Position numbers and translations under genes: made by a program
Shown here: positions 46,954-55,957 of the stretch, piece by piece
Numbering within the stretch: the stretch's first letter is position 1
Layout of the letters: each line of letters opens with the position of its first letter
The notes under the pieces: model-generated
Told to the model about the DNA's origin: nothing
Databases searched by the model: none
What the model saw: the letters and a program-made list of their open reading frames with translations, nothing else
DNA from: Leifsonia sp. SCN 70-46
Lineage (GTDB): Bacteria; Actinomycetota; Actinomycetes; Actinomycetales; Microbacteriaceae
Reading direction: 5' to 3'
NCBI GenBank assembly: GCA_001725325.1
Contig: MEFY01000002.1
Coordinates: 933,559 to 997,558, forward strand
Length of the DNA stretch: 64,000 nt

Positions 46954-47660
46954 TGGCGCAGCAGTCCGGGCGCCTGGGCGTCGGGGTCATCGGCGCGGGC
47001 AACGTCGGCCCCGTCCTCGCGTCCGCCCTCGCGGGCGCCGGCCACGCGATAGTGGGCATCTCCGCCGTCACGGAGCGCAACCGCGACCGCGCGCGGGCCA
47101 TGCTCCCCGAGGTGCCGCTGCTCGAGATCCCCGACCTCGTCGAGCGCAGCGAGCTCGTCATCCTCGCCATCCCGGAGGGCGAGATCGAGTCGCTCGTCGC
47201 GGGCCTCGCCGCGACGGGCACCTGGCAGGCGGGGCAGCTCGTGCTGCACACGGCCCCCGGCCTCGGCTACGGCGTGCTCGCCCCCGCGGTCGCGGCCGGC
47301 GCGATACCGCTCGCCGTGCATCCCGCCATGGTGTTCACGGGCACCTCCCTCGACCTCGTGCGCCTGCGCGAGAGCTACTGCGCCGTGACGGCGCCCACGC
47401 CCGTGCTGCCCATCGGGCAGGCGCTCGTCGTCGAGATGGGCGCGGAGCCGGTCATCGTCGCGGAGGCCGACCGGGCCGTGTACGCCGAGGCGGTCGCGAC
47501 GGCGACGAGCTTCTCGGCCGAGATCGTGCGGCAGTCGACATCGCTGCTCGCGGGGCTCGGCATCGACTCGCCCGCGGGCGTGCTCGGGCCGCTGCTGCGC
47601 TCCTCGGTCGAGACGGCCCTCACGGCCGCAGGCGAGGAGCCGCGCTTCATCCTCGAGTGA
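46953..47660 (+). CDS. DUF2520 / Rossmann-like protein
   Basis: 235 residues: GVGVIGAGNVGPVLASALAG (NAD(P)-type GxGxxG), VILAIPEGEIESLV, and AVHPAMVFTG of the DUF2520 domain. In many actinobacteria this gene sits directly before panC; here panC is 2.7 kb away. The reaction is unknown. Overlaps the previous stop by one base. Confidence 0.85.
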   Translation: MAQQSGRLGVGVIGAGNVGPVLASALAGAGHAIVGISAVTERNRDRARAMLPEVPLLEIPDLVERSELVILAIPEGEIESLVAGLAATGTWQAGQLVLHTAPGLGYGVLAPAVAAGAIPLAVHPAMVFTGTSLDLVRLRESYCAVTAPTPVLPIGQALVVEMGAEPVIVAEADRAVYAEAVATATSFSAEIVRQSTSLLAGLGIDSPAGVLGPLLRSSVETALTAAGEEPRFILE

Positions 47661-47684
47661 GGTTGCTCGCGCCCCGCGCCGTCG

Positions 47685-47738
47685 AGTTCGCCGAATCTGC
47701 CCATCCTGTGCTCGGTGGATGGGCGAAACCGGCGAACT
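47685..47738. repeat. inverted repeat between convergent genes
   Basis: AGTTCGCCG and GCCCATC (47685-47705) pair with 47718-47738 around a 5-base internal mismatch and a 12-base loop. Between two convergent genes it may serve as a two-way terminator. Confidence 0.7.
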
Positions 47739-47749
47739 GGGCGGAGGGG

Positions 47750-48568
47750 CTAGCCGACCAGCCGTCGCACGTGCTCCGCGACGACCGCGGCGCCGGCCGG
47801 CGTCATGACGATCGTGTAGTGGTTGGTGTCCGGCACCTCGACGAACTCGACCCCGAGCCGTGCGGCCCAGAGCTCACGCGCGGCGGGGGAGTAGAGGCCG
47901 GGGGTCTCGTCCAGGAGGCCGCGCGGGGCGGCGAGCATGACCGTGCCGGGCCGCACGGCGGCGACGGCCGCCTCGATGCCCGGTGTGCCGTAGGCCTCGA
48001 CGGCGTTCTGGCGCATCGCGTCGACGACCGTGCGGGCGCGCCCGTCGACGAGGTCGTAGTCGATGTAGCGCTCGAGGGTGTCCGACCACGCGTCGGCCAG
48101 GGCGGGGTGCTTCCGCCAGAACGCGTGGTACTCCTCGGGCGACGCGAAGGTCATGGCGAGGCGCTCCGCGGCGGGGCCGAGCAGGGCGTCCGGGTCGGGC
48201 GCGACGCCGTCGGGCAGCGACAGGCTGAGGCCGCCGTCCACGAGCAGCACATCGCTCACACGATCGGGGTGGCGGAAGCGCGCGACGTTAGCGACCATCG
48301 CCCCCATCGAGTGCCCCACGATCGGCGCGCTCTCGAGCCCGAGCGTGTCGAGGATCGCGACGACGTCGTCCGCGTGCCGCTCCATGCTCCACGGGCCGGG
48401 CAGCCCGTTGCTCGCCCCGCGGCCGCGCAGGTCGGGGGCGACGATGCGCAGCTCGGGCGCGGCGGCGGCGAGCTCGAGCCACGCGAGGTGCGAGGCCGTG
48501 ATGCCGTGCACGGCGACGACGAGGGGCCCGTCGGCCGGTCCGAACTCGTGGAAGAACAGGTCGCTCAC
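47750..48568 (-). CDS. alpha/beta hydrolase
   Basis: 272 residues: VAVHGITASHLAW, nucleophile elbow VGHSMGAMVAN with Ser, DVLLVDGGL, and His in VPDTNHYTIVMTP. Ester or lactone substrate unknown. GTG start overlaps the dehydrogenase stop (GTGA), so the two act together. Confidence 0.9.
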   Translation of the reverse strand: MSDLFFHEFGPADGPLVVAVHGITASHLAWLELAAAAPELRIVAPDLRGRGASNGLPGPWSMERHADDVVAILDTLGLESAPIVGHSMGAMVANVARFRHPDRVSDVLLVDGGLSLSLPDGVAPDPDALLGPAAERLAMTFASPEEYHAFWRKHPALADAWSDTLERYIDYDLVDGRARTVVDAMRQNAVEAYGTPGIEAAVAAVRPGTVMLAAPRGLLDETPGLYSPAARELWAARLGVEFVEVPDTNHYTIVMTPAGAAVVAEHVRRLVG

Positions 48569-49314
48569 TGGGCGCTCCACCCGCCGTCCATCGTGTAGCT
48601 CGCGCCCGTGACCATCGAGGCGTGCGGCCCCACGAGCCAGCTCGCGAGCGACGCGACATCCTCGGTGGCCACCATGCGCTTGATGGGGTTGTGGGCGAGC
48701 ATGACCTTCTCCACGACCTCGGACTCGGGGATGCCGTGCACGCGCGCCTGGTCGGCGATCTGCTTCTCGACGAGCGGCGTGGCGACATAGCCGGGGTTGA
48801 TGCAGTTGCTCGTGACGCCGTGCCCCGCGCCCTCGAGCGCCGTGACCTTCGAGAGGCCCTCGAGCCCGTGCTTTGCGGTGACGTAGGCCGACTTGAACGC
48901 CGAGGCGCGGATGCCGTGCACGCTCGAGATGTTGACGACCCGGCCCCAGCCGCGCTCGTACATGCCCGGCAGTGCCGCGCGGATGAGCAGGAACGGCGCC
49001 TCGACCATGATGCCGAGCATGAGTCGGAACCTGGCCGGGTCGAACTCCTCGAGGGGGCTCACGACCTGGATTCCGGCGTTGTTGACGAGGATGTCGACGT
49101 CGACCTGTCGCGCGGCGATCGCGTCGGGGTCGGACAGGTCCACCTGCCAGGCCTCGCCCCCGATATCGGCGGCGACGGCCTCCGCCGCGGAGCCGTCGAG
49201 GTCGGCGACGATCACGTGGGCGCCCTGCGCGGCGAACGAGCGGGCTACCGCCTCGCCGATGCCGCTCGCGGCCCCCGTCACGAGGGCAGTGCGCCCGGAG
49301 AGTGCGGTGTCCAT
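48565..49314 (-). CDS. short-chain dehydrogenase, likely 3-hydroxybutyrate dehydrogenase
   Basis: 249 residues. TALVTGAASGIGEAVARSF, DILVNNAGIQ, NISSVHGIRASAFKSAYVTAKHG with the Ser-Tyr-Lys triad, NCINPGYVATPLV and TGASYTMDGGW. The HNPIKRM segment and length match the 3-hydroxybutyrate dehydrogenase branch. Oxidises D-3-hydroxybutyrate to acetoacetate with NAD if so. Confidence 0.85.
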   Translation of the reverse strand: MDTALSGRTALVTGAASGIGEAVARSFAAQGAHVIVADLDGSAAEAVAADIGGEAWQVDLSDPDAIAARQVDVDILVNNAGIQVVSPLEEFDPARFRLMLGIMVEAPFLLIRAALPGMYERGWGRVVNISSVHGIRASAFKSAYVTAKHGLEGLSKVTALEGAGHGVTSNCINPGYVATPLVEKQIADQARVHGIPESEVVEKVMLAHNPIKRMVATEDVASLASWLVGPHASMVTGASYTMDGGWSAQ

Positions 49315-49323
49315 ACTGTAACC

Positions 49324-50364
49324 ATGCCACTCTTCCCCGGGATCGAAGCACGCACCGTCGCCACCCCTCGCCTCGCCGCGAACGTCCTCACCCGCACGGG
49401 CCAGGACGACTCAGCACCCGCCATCGTCTTCGTGCACGGCAACGTCTCGTCGTCGCTGTTCTGGCAGGACGTCATGCTCGCCGCGCCCGCCGACCACTCG
49501 GTGTGGGCGATCGACCTGCGCGGCTTCGGCGACAGCGAGACGAAGCCCGTGGACGCCACGCGCGGCCTGCGCGACTTCAGCGACGACGTCGCGTCGGTCA
49601 TCGACGAGCTCGGCCTGGGCGCCGTGCACCTCGTCGGCTGGAGCATGGGCGGCGGGGTCGTCATGCAGTACGCGCTCGACCACCCCGTGCTCTCCCTCAC
49701 GCTGCAGGCCCCCGTGTCGCCGTACGGCTTCGGCGGCACGCGGCTCGACGGCACGCGCGTCACCGACGACGACGCCGGTGTGGGCGGCGGCGGCGCGAAC
49801 CCAGACTTCGTCGCGAGCATCGCGGCGCGCGACACGTCCGACAACGCGCTCGCCTCGCGCGGGGTCTTCCGCAGTGCCTACGTCTCGGGCGGGTACACGA
49901 CGGGCACCGAGGACACGTGGGTCGAGTCGATGCTCTCCACGAAGACGGGCACGGACAACTACCCCGGCGACGCGGCGGCGAGCGCCAACTGGCCCGGCTT
50001 CGCGGCGGGCGAGCACGGCGTGCTCAACACCATGGCCCCGAAGTACTTCGACGTCTCGGGCATCGTCGACCTCGCCGACAAGCCCGCGATCCTGTGGATC
50101 CGCGGCGACGCCGACGCGATCGTCTCCGACGCGTCGTACTTCGACATCAACTTCCTCGGGCAGGTCGGGGTTATCCCCGGATGGCCCGGGGAGGAGGCCG
50201 CGCCCGCCCAGCAGATGATCCAGCAGACGCGCGCCGTGCTCGACCGGTACGCCGCGAACGGCGGCAGCTACCGCGAGGTCGTGTTCGAGGGCGCCGGCCA
50301 CTCGCCGCACCTCGAAGACCCGCAGCGCTTCGTCGCGGAACTGGTCGCCCACGTCACGCGATAG
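49324..50364 (+). CDS. alpha/beta hydrolase
   Basis: 346 residues: AIVFVHGNVSSSLFWQDV, GWSMGGGVVMQYAL with the nucleophile Ser, IRGDADAIVSDAS with Asp, GAGHSPHLEDP with His. Substrate unknown. Divergent from the dehydrogenase with only 9 bp between start codons; TACTGT lies 4 nt before the ATG. Confidence 0.9.
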   Translation: MPLFPGIEARTVATPRLAANVLTRTGQDDSAPAIVFVHGNVSSSLFWQDVMLAAPADHSVWAIDLRGFGDSETKPVDATRGLRDFSDDVASVIDELGLGAVHLVGWSMGGGVVMQYALDHPVLSLTLQAPVSPYGFGGTRLDGTRVTDDDAGVGGGGANPDFVASIAARDTSDNALASRGVFRSAYVSGGYTTGTEDTWVESMLSTKTGTDNYPGDAAASANWPGFAAGEHGVLNTMAPKYFDVSGIVDLADKPAILWIRGDADAIVSDASYFDINFLGQVGVIPGWPGEEAAPAQQMIQQTRAVLDRYAANGGSYREVVFEGAGHSPHLEDPQRFVAELVAHVTR

Positions 50365-50373
50365 CCTCGTGGG

Positions 50374-51222
50374 GTGACCCACCCCGTCGTCGTCGACACC
50401 ATCCGGGGCATGCGCGAGGTCGTCTCGGCCCAGCGCGCCGCCGGCCGGACCATCGCCCTCACGCCCACGCTCGGCGCGCTGCACGAGGGGCACCTCGCCC
50501 ACGTCGAGCGCGCAGCCCAGCTCGCCGACGTCCGGGTCGTCTCGATCTTCGTCAACCCCACGCAGTTCACGGTCGCGGCCGATCTCGAGCGGTACCCGCG
50601 CACCCTCGAGGCCGACGTCGAGAAGCTCGCCGGGGTGGACTTCGTCTTCGCGCCGTCGGTCGAGGAGATGTACCCGTCGGGCCCGACCGAGACCAAGGTC
50701 ACGGCGGGCAAGGTCGGCACGCTCTACGAGGGCGCCTCCCGCCCTGGCCACTTCGACGGCGTGCTCACGGTCGTCGCGAAGCTCCTGAGCATCGTCGGGC
50801 CCGACGTCGCGACCTTCGGGCGCAAGGATGCCCAGCAGCTGTTCCTCGTGACCCGCATGGTCGCCGACCTCAACCTCCCGGTGCGCATCGAGCCCATCGA
50901 CACGGTGCGGGAGGACGACGGCCTCGCGCTCTCGAGCCGCAACCGGTTCCTGTCTGCCGCGGAGCGGCGCGCGGCGCGCACGCTCTCCGCCGCCCTCGAC
51001 GCCGCGGCGTCGGCGGGCGACCGCGGGATCGACGCCGCGCTCGCGGCCGCACAGGGGGCGCTCATGGGCGAGCCGCTCGTCGAGCTGGACTACCTGAAGT
51101 TCGTGAGCCCCAAGACGTTCATGCCCGTGGATGACGACTACCGCGGCCCGGCGATCGCCCTCGTCGCCGCCAACCTGGGCGCCACGCGCCTCATCGACAA
51201 CGAGCGTGTCCACCTCGGTTGA
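50374..51222 (+). CDS. panC: pantothenate synthetase
   Basis: 282 residues: LTPTLGALHEGHLAHVERA (the HxGH site), VSIFVNPTQF, YPRTLEADVEKL, FGRKDAQQLFLV and SSRNRFLSAAER. Joins pantoate and beta-alanine. GTG start 6 nt after TAGCCT (leaderless type). Its 3' end overlaps the next gene by 17 bases. Confidence 0.97.
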   Translation: MTHPVVVDTIRGMREVVSAQRAAGRTIALTPTLGALHEGHLAHVERAAQLADVRVVSIFVNPTQFTVAADLERYPRTLEADVEKLAGVDFVFAPSVEEMYPSGPTETKVTAGKVGTLYEGASRPGHFDGVLTVVAKLLSIVGPDVATFGRKDAQQLFLVTRMVADLNLPVRIEPIDTVREDDGLALSSRNRFLSAAERRAARTLSAALDAAASAGDRGIDAALAAAQGALMGEPLVELDYLKFVSPKTFMPVDDDYRGPAIALVAANLGATRLIDNERVHLG

Positions 51223-51544
51223 GGCCGCCCTCGTCGAGCGCCGCGCGGCGGCGCTCGACCTGCTCGCCGCGCTCGAGCGCGAGCACGCCGCCGTCGTGTC
51301 GGCGTCCGAGGACTCGAACGCCGACGACGAGCACGACCCCGAGGGCGCGACCATCGCGTTCGAGCGCGCGCAGCTCGACTCGTCGATAGCCGACCTGCGG
51401 GCGCAGGTCGACCAGCTCGACGCCGCGCTCGAGCGTGTGGCGGCCGGCACCTACGGCATCTGCGAGGTGTGCGGGCTGCCCATCCCGCCGGAGCGCCTGG
51501 CGGTGCGGCCGGCTGCCCGCACCCACGTCGCGTGCGCAGGCTGA
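51206..51544 (+). CDS. TraR/DksA-type zinc-finger protein
   Basis: 112 residues: coiled-coil N-terminus with an acidic tip (SEDSNADDEHDPEG) and a DksA-type finger GICEVCGLPIPPERLAVRPA, then HVAC. It may bind the RNA polymerase secondary channel. GTG start inside panC. Confidence 0.87.
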   Translation: MSTSVEAALVERRAAALDLLAALEREHAAVVSASEDSNADDEHDPEGATIAFERAQLDSSIADLRAQVDQLDAALERVAAGTYGICEVCGLPIPPERLAVRPAARTHVACAG

Positions 51545-51579
51545 CCTGCTCCGCCCGGCTCCCGTAGGCTTGGGGGGCT

Positions 51580-53085
51580 ATGAGCGACGAGACCACTGAG
51601 CCCACACCCGAGCCCACCGCCGAGGACATCTTCGAGCAGAAGGCCGTGCGCCTCGCCAAGCGCGAGCGGCTCATCGGGTCGGGCCGCGAGGCCTACCCCG
51701 TGGCGGTCCCCGTGACGACCACGATCCCCGCGCTGCGCGCGAAGTATCCCGAGCTCGAGGCGGATGCCACGACCGGCGAGACCGTCGGCATCGCCGGACG
51801 CGTGGTCTTCCAGCGCAACACCGGCAAGCTGTGCTTCGCGACGCTGCAGTCGGGCGACGGCAGCCGCATCCAGGCGATGGTGAGCCTCGCCGAGGTGGGC
51901 GAGGAGTCGCTCGAGGAGTTCAAGGAGCTCGTCGACCTGGGCGACCACCTGTTCGTGAGCGGCGAGGTGATCTCGAGCCGCCGCGGCGAGCTGAGCGTCC
52001 TGGTGCGGCAGTGGCAGATCGCGAGCAAGGCCGTGCTGCCGCTGCCCAACATGTACTCGGAGCTGAGCGAGGAGTCGCGCGTGCGCAGCCGCTTCCTCGA
52101 CCTCATCGTGCGCGACCAGGCCCGTTTCACGGTGCGCGCCCGCGCCACGGTCAACGCGTCCCTGCGGCGCACGTTCGCCGAGCAGGACTACCTCGAGGTC
52201 GAGACCCCCATGCTGCAGACGATGCACGGCGGCGCCTCCGCGCGGCCCTTCGCCACGCACAGCAACGCGTTCGACACCGAGCTGTTCCTGCGTATCGCGC
52301 CCGAGCTCTTCCTCAAGCGCGCCGTGGTCGGCGGCGTCGACCGGGTGTTCGAGATCAACCGCAACTTCCGCAACGAGGGCGCCGACTCCACGCACTCGCC
52401 CGAGTTCGCGATGCTCGAGGCGTACGAGGCGTACGCGGACTACAACCGCATGGCCGACCTCACCCAGCAGCTCGTGCAGAACGCGGCGCTCGCCGTCGCC
52501 GGCCAGCTCGTCGTGACGTGGGCCGACGGCACCGAGTACGACCTCGGCGGCCAGTGGGACCGCGTGAGCATGTACGAGTCGCTGAGCGCGGCTGCGGGCG
52601 TGGAGATCACGCCCGAGACCGAGCTCGCGCAGCTCAAGGAGCACGCTGAGCGGCTCGAGCTCGACATCGACCACCCCACGCACGGCAAGTACGTCGAGGA
52701 GCTGTGGGAGCACTACATCAAGCGCGACCTGACGCGCCCCACGTTCGTCATGGACTTCCCCGTCGACACGAGCCCGCTCGTGCGCGACCACCGCTCCATC
52801 GCGGGCGTCGTCGAGAAGTGGGACCTCTACATCCGCGGCTTCGAGCTCGCCACCGGCTACTCCGAGCTCATCGACCCGATCATCCAGCGCGAGCGTTTCG
52901 TCGAGCAGGCGAAGCTCGCGAGCAAGGGCGACGTGGAGGCCATGCGCCTCGACGAGGAGTTCCTGCGCGCCCTCGAGCACGGCATGCCCCCGACGGGCGG
53001 CATCGGCCTGGGCATCGACCGCCTGCTCATGGCGATCACAGGGCTCGGCATCCGCGAGACGATCCTCTTCCCGCTGGTCAAGTAG
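51580..53085 (+). CDS. lysS: lysyl-tRNA synthetase, class II
   Basis: 501 residues: OB fold (TVGIAGRVVFQRNTGKLCFA), class II motif 2 FEINRNFRNEGADSTHSPEF and motif 3 GGIGLGIDRLLMAITGLGIR. Charges tRNA-Lys. TAGGCT lies 9 nt before the ATG with a G run between. Confidence 0.97.
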   Translation: MSDETTEPTPEPTAEDIFEQKAVRLAKRERLIGSGREAYPVAVPVTTTIPALRAKYPELEADATTGETVGIAGRVVFQRNTGKLCFATLQSGDGSRIQAMVSLAEVGEESLEEFKELVDLGDHLFVSGEVISSRRGELSVLVRQWQIASKAVLPLPNMYSELSEESRVRSRFLDLIVRDQARFTVRARATVNASLRRTFAEQDYLEVETPMLQTMHGGASARPFATHSNAFDTELFLRIAPELFLKRAVVGGVDRVFEINRNFRNEGADSTHSPEFAMLEAYEAYADYNRMADLTQQLVQNAALAVAGQLVVTWADGTEYDLGGQWDRVSMYESLSAAAGVEITPETELAQLKEHAERLELDIDHPTHGKYVEELWEHYIKRDLTRPTFVMDFPVDTSPLVRDHRSIAGVVEKWDLYIRGFELATGYSELIDPIIQRERFVEQAKLASKGDVEAMRLDEEFLRALEHGMPPTGGIGLGIDRLLMAITGLGIRETILFPLVK

Positions 53086-53090
53086 CACGC

Positions 53091-53134
53091 CGCCCCCGTG
53101 CGGGGGCGACCCGTTCGGGGGACATTTCCCCCGA
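53091..53134 (+). terminator. two successive hairpins after lysS
   Basis: CGCCCCCG TG CGGGGGCG (53091-53108) is followed by TCGGGGGA CATT TCCCCCGA (53115-53134). The first is the likely terminator; the second may reinforce it or belong to the next leader. Confidence 0.75.
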
Positions 53135-53242
53135 AAAGCTAGCGTCGCTCGATTTCGCGTCGATATATTGACGAGGCGTCCTCACACCCGAATGGGGGAC
53201 GCCGCCCTAACCAGGCGTTCGCTTACCCCGTGAGGTCCCCCT

Positions 53243-55468
53243 GTGCCCACTTTCCCGCGCCGACGCATGCCCGCTGCCGTCGCAGCCCTCGCCATAGTCG
53301 CGTCGCTGTCGTTCTCCGCCCCCGCCTACGCGGACGAGGTCGAGCCCGCCGACCTGGGCCAGACGCCCGCGGTCGTGGTCCCGGCCCCGGATGAGACCGA
53401 CCCGACCGACCTCGATCCCGCAGAGAGCGAGACGACAGAGGCGGAGTCGACCGAGACCGAGGCGCAGACGGAGTCCGAGGAGGAGACGCCCGACACCGCC
53501 CCCGCGGCGCGCTTCGCGGCAGCCCCTCCCGTGCCCACGTTCTCGCTCTCGACCGAGCCCGCCGTCGAGCCCCTCACGTGCGCCCCGACGACCGCGATCA
53601 CCAGCCTGAGCGCCCTCGACCTGAGCAGCAGCTCGACCGACGGCAGCTCGACCACCGTGCTCGAGACCGGCGGACTGCACGTCAAGACCGCGGACACCGG
53701 CCACCGCAAGGCCGCGGGGTACATCGTCGGCACGGGATGGCAGCCGCTCGACTCGGTGACCGACTTCGTCCTCACCTGGACCGGCACCACGGCCCAGCCC
53801 GGCGGCCAGCTGCCCGTCGACCTCGACGGCGACGACGTCGCCGACGGCATCCTCGTCATCGAGCCCGTCAACGGCGGGATCCAGTGGCTGTCCGTGCCCG
53901 GCGGCGGCACCTGGGTGAGCATCCCCGGCGCCCCGCACGCCGCCGGTGGCGGCGCGTACCCGAACCAGGGCACGTTCGCGCAGTGGATCGCGGCCTACCC
54001 GGACGCCCAGTGGACGACTCCGGGCTACTCGCTCGGCTCCGGCGTCACCGGCGACGGTGTCATCAGCGCGATCACGGTCGTCGGCTCGAGCAACTGCTCG
54101 TACACGTTCGGGCTGCCGCCCGTGGCCGCCGTCGCGTGCGTCGCGACGCCGCTGTGGGGCGCCTCGGACGTCAACGACGTGCCGCCCGTGGTCACGGCTT
54201 CGGGCCTCTCCTTCGTCGGCCAGGCCAAGGCCGTGAACTACTACCAGCGCGTGAGCCAGGGCAACGCCCAGGGCATCTCCGACCTGCGCGTGACCATCGA
54301 CGGCGCCACCGGGCCCTACAGCGTGCAGGTGAAGGTCGAGATCTACCGCGACGGCGGCACGAGCGGCTACACGACGCTCTCGTCGATGATCCCGACCGGC
54401 ACGACGGGCGTGGTCAACCCCATGGACTGGCCGTGGTACTCCAGCCGCACCACGTCCGGACCGGGCAGCATCACCCAGCCCCTCGCCTGGGCCGACCTGA
54501 TCGCCCTGTGGCCCAGCAACGTGCTCGCCTCCGCGCCGAGCGTGGCCATGCAGACCAACGGCACCGGATCGACCGCGCTCGTGAGCAAGGTGTCGAGCTC
54601 GTGCGGCACGACCACGTTCCCGCAGACCGTCGCGCCCGTGCAGTGCGTCGCCGCGGCCGGGTGGGCGACCGAGGATGTCGCGCCGCAGGTCACTGCCAAC
54701 GGCCTCGTCTTCCGCGGCCAGCTCGCGTCGGTGAACTACTACCAGCGCCCGGCCACGGTGAGCAACGCGCAGGGCATCACGGGGATGTCGTACACGATCG
54801 CCCCCGGGGCCTCCGGCTACGGCGTCCACCTCAAGGTGGAGGTCGACCCCAACGCCAACCTCGGCACCGGCGGCGTGATCCACTACGCGACGCTCTCGAC
54901 CATCCAGGTGCCGTCGGTCACGCCCCTCCAGGGCACGATCAATGCGCAGAGCAGCCTCTGGTACACCACCAAGATCGCGTACTCGTCGCCCGGCGGCATG
55001 GGCAACCCGCTCCCGTGGGCCAAGCTCATCGCGCTCATGCCGAACAACACCCTGCTCTCGACCCCGAGCGTGCACCTGCAGTCGGGCGCGTCGGAGGCCG
55101 ACTTCGGGGTCGTCACGTCGGTGACGAGCTCGTGCGGCACGACGAGCTTCGTGACCCCGGTCGCCCCGCCCACCTCGACGCCCACGGACCCGGGCACCAC
55201 GACGGGCGGCACGACCACCACGACGACGACCGCCGCGACCACGACGACGCCGACGTCCACCCTGACGCCCGCGCCGACCGGCTCGCCCTCGGCCACGCCC
55301 ACCCCGGCCCCCACGGCCGAGGAGGAGCTGCCGACCGAGGCGTTCGAGAGCGACGCCACGTCGGGCGAGGGCGCACCGTGGTGGCCCTGGGTGCTCGGCC
55401 TCGCGATCCTGCTGCTCCTGGCGCTGCTGTGGTTCCTGCTCCTGAGGAGGCGCAGCGGCCAGGCCTGA
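53243..55468 (+). CDS. cell-surface protein with three repeats and C-terminal membrane anchor
   Basis: 741 residues: signal peptide, acidic Glu/Thr-rich stalk (about 35-95), then three domains each ending near a Cys pair; the last two are plainly homologous (KAVNYYQR/ASVNYYQR, NAQGIS/NAQGIT, KVEIYRD/KVEVDPN, SSSCGTTTF/TSSCGTTSF). A Thr/Pro linker leads to WPWVLGLAILLLLALLWFLL and RRRS. No LPxTG site, so it is probably anchored by the helix. Function unknown. A preceding GGCGTCC/GGACGCC hairpin (53177-53201) lies in its leader. Confidence 0.82.
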   Translation: MPTFPRRRMPAAVAALAIVASLSFSAPAYADEVEPADLGQTPAVVVPAPDETDPTDLDPAESETTEAESTETEAQTESEEETPDTAPAARFAAAPPVPTFSLSTEPAVEPLTCAPTTAITSLSALDLSSSSTDGSSTTVLETGGLHVKTADTGHRKAAGYIVGTGWQPLDSVTDFVLTWTGTTAQPGGQLPVDLDGDDVADGILVIEPVNGGIQWLSVPGGGTWVSIPGAPHAAGGGAYPNQGTFAQWIAAYPDAQWTTPGYSLGSGVTGDGVISAITVVGSSNCSYTFGLPPVAAVACVATPLWGASDVNDVPPVVTASGLSFVGQAKAVNYYQRVSQGNAQGISDLRVTIDGATGPYSVQVKVEIYRDGGTSGYTTLSSMIPTGTTGVVNPMDWPWYSSRTTSGPGSITQPLAWADLIALWPSNVLASAPSVAMQTNGTGSTALVSKVSSSCGTTTFPQTVAPVQCVAAAGWATEDVAPQVTANGLVFRGQLASVNYYQRPATVSNAQGITGMSYTIAPGASGYGVHLKVEVDPNANLGTGGVIHYATLSTIQVPSVTPLQGTINAQSSLWYTTKIAYSSPGGMGNPLPWAKLIALMPNNTLLSTPSVHLQSGASEADFGVVTSVTSSCGTTSFVTPVAPPTSTPTDPGTTTGGTTTTTTTAATTTTPTSTLTPAPTGSPSATPTPAPTAEEELPTEAFESDATSGEGAPWWPWVLGLAILLLLALLWFLLLRRRSGQA

Positions 55469-55535
55469 TCGGCCTGAGACGCTGGGAAGGGCATCCGGGA
55501 GACCGGGTGCCCTTCTCGCTCTCTAGACTGTGAGC

Positions 55536-55679
55536 ATGAGCGACCTCAAGCTTCCCGGCGAGGAAGGCAAGAAGCCCGCGATCTCGTTCGCCCGCATCGC
55601 GATCTGGGTGATCGTCGGCGGGATCGGCCTCTACCTCGTGATCTCGGGGCTCGTGGGCGTCATCACCAAGGGCTCCTGA
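55536..55679 (+). CDS. small single-helix membrane protein
   Basis: 47 residues: charged start MSDLKLPGEEGKKP and helix IAIWVIVGGIGLYLVISGLV. TAGACT lies 6 nt before the ATG, so probably leaderless. Confidence 0.72.
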   Translation: MSDLKLPGEEGKKPAISFARIAIWVIVGGIGLYLVISGLVGVITKGS

Positions 55680-55681
55680 GG

Positions 55682-55780
55682 GTGGACAGGCGCACCTCGA
55701 GGCTCATCACGGGGCTGGGCCTCGTCGCGATCCTCGTGGTCGTCGCGGTGGTGTTCCTGATCAGGAGCTACGCTGGATAG
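55682..55780 (+). CDS. very small single-helix membrane protein
   Basis: 32 residues from GTG: VDRRTSRLITGLGLVAILVV and a hydrophobic end. It starts 2 nt after the previous stop and its own stop touches the next ATG, which supports translation. Confidence 0.55.
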   Translation: MDRRTSRLITGLGLVAILVVVAVVFLIRSYAG

Positions 55781-55957
55781 ATGCCACAGGACTTCTGGTC
55801 GAACGCACTGTTCTCGGTGACCCCGACCATCCTCGTGGGCCTCATCTTCTGGTTCGTGCTGCGCGCCATCCTGCGGGCCGACCGCACCGAGCGCGACGTC
55901 TCCGCGAAGATCGAGGCCGAGGAGCGCGCGAAGGCCGCGGCTACCCGCGAGGGCTGA
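55781..55957 (+). CDS. small single-helix membrane protein, paralogue of 13169
   Basis: 58 residues: QDFWSNALFSVTPTILVGLI, FWFVLR, then a charged helix EEERAK-type tail. Same layout and sequence blocks as the island gene at 13169. Overlaps the 3' end of the convergent pirin gene by 17 bases. Confidence 0.8.
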   Translation: MPQDFWSNALFSVTPTILVGLIFWFVLRAILRADRTERDVSAKIEAEERAKAAATREG

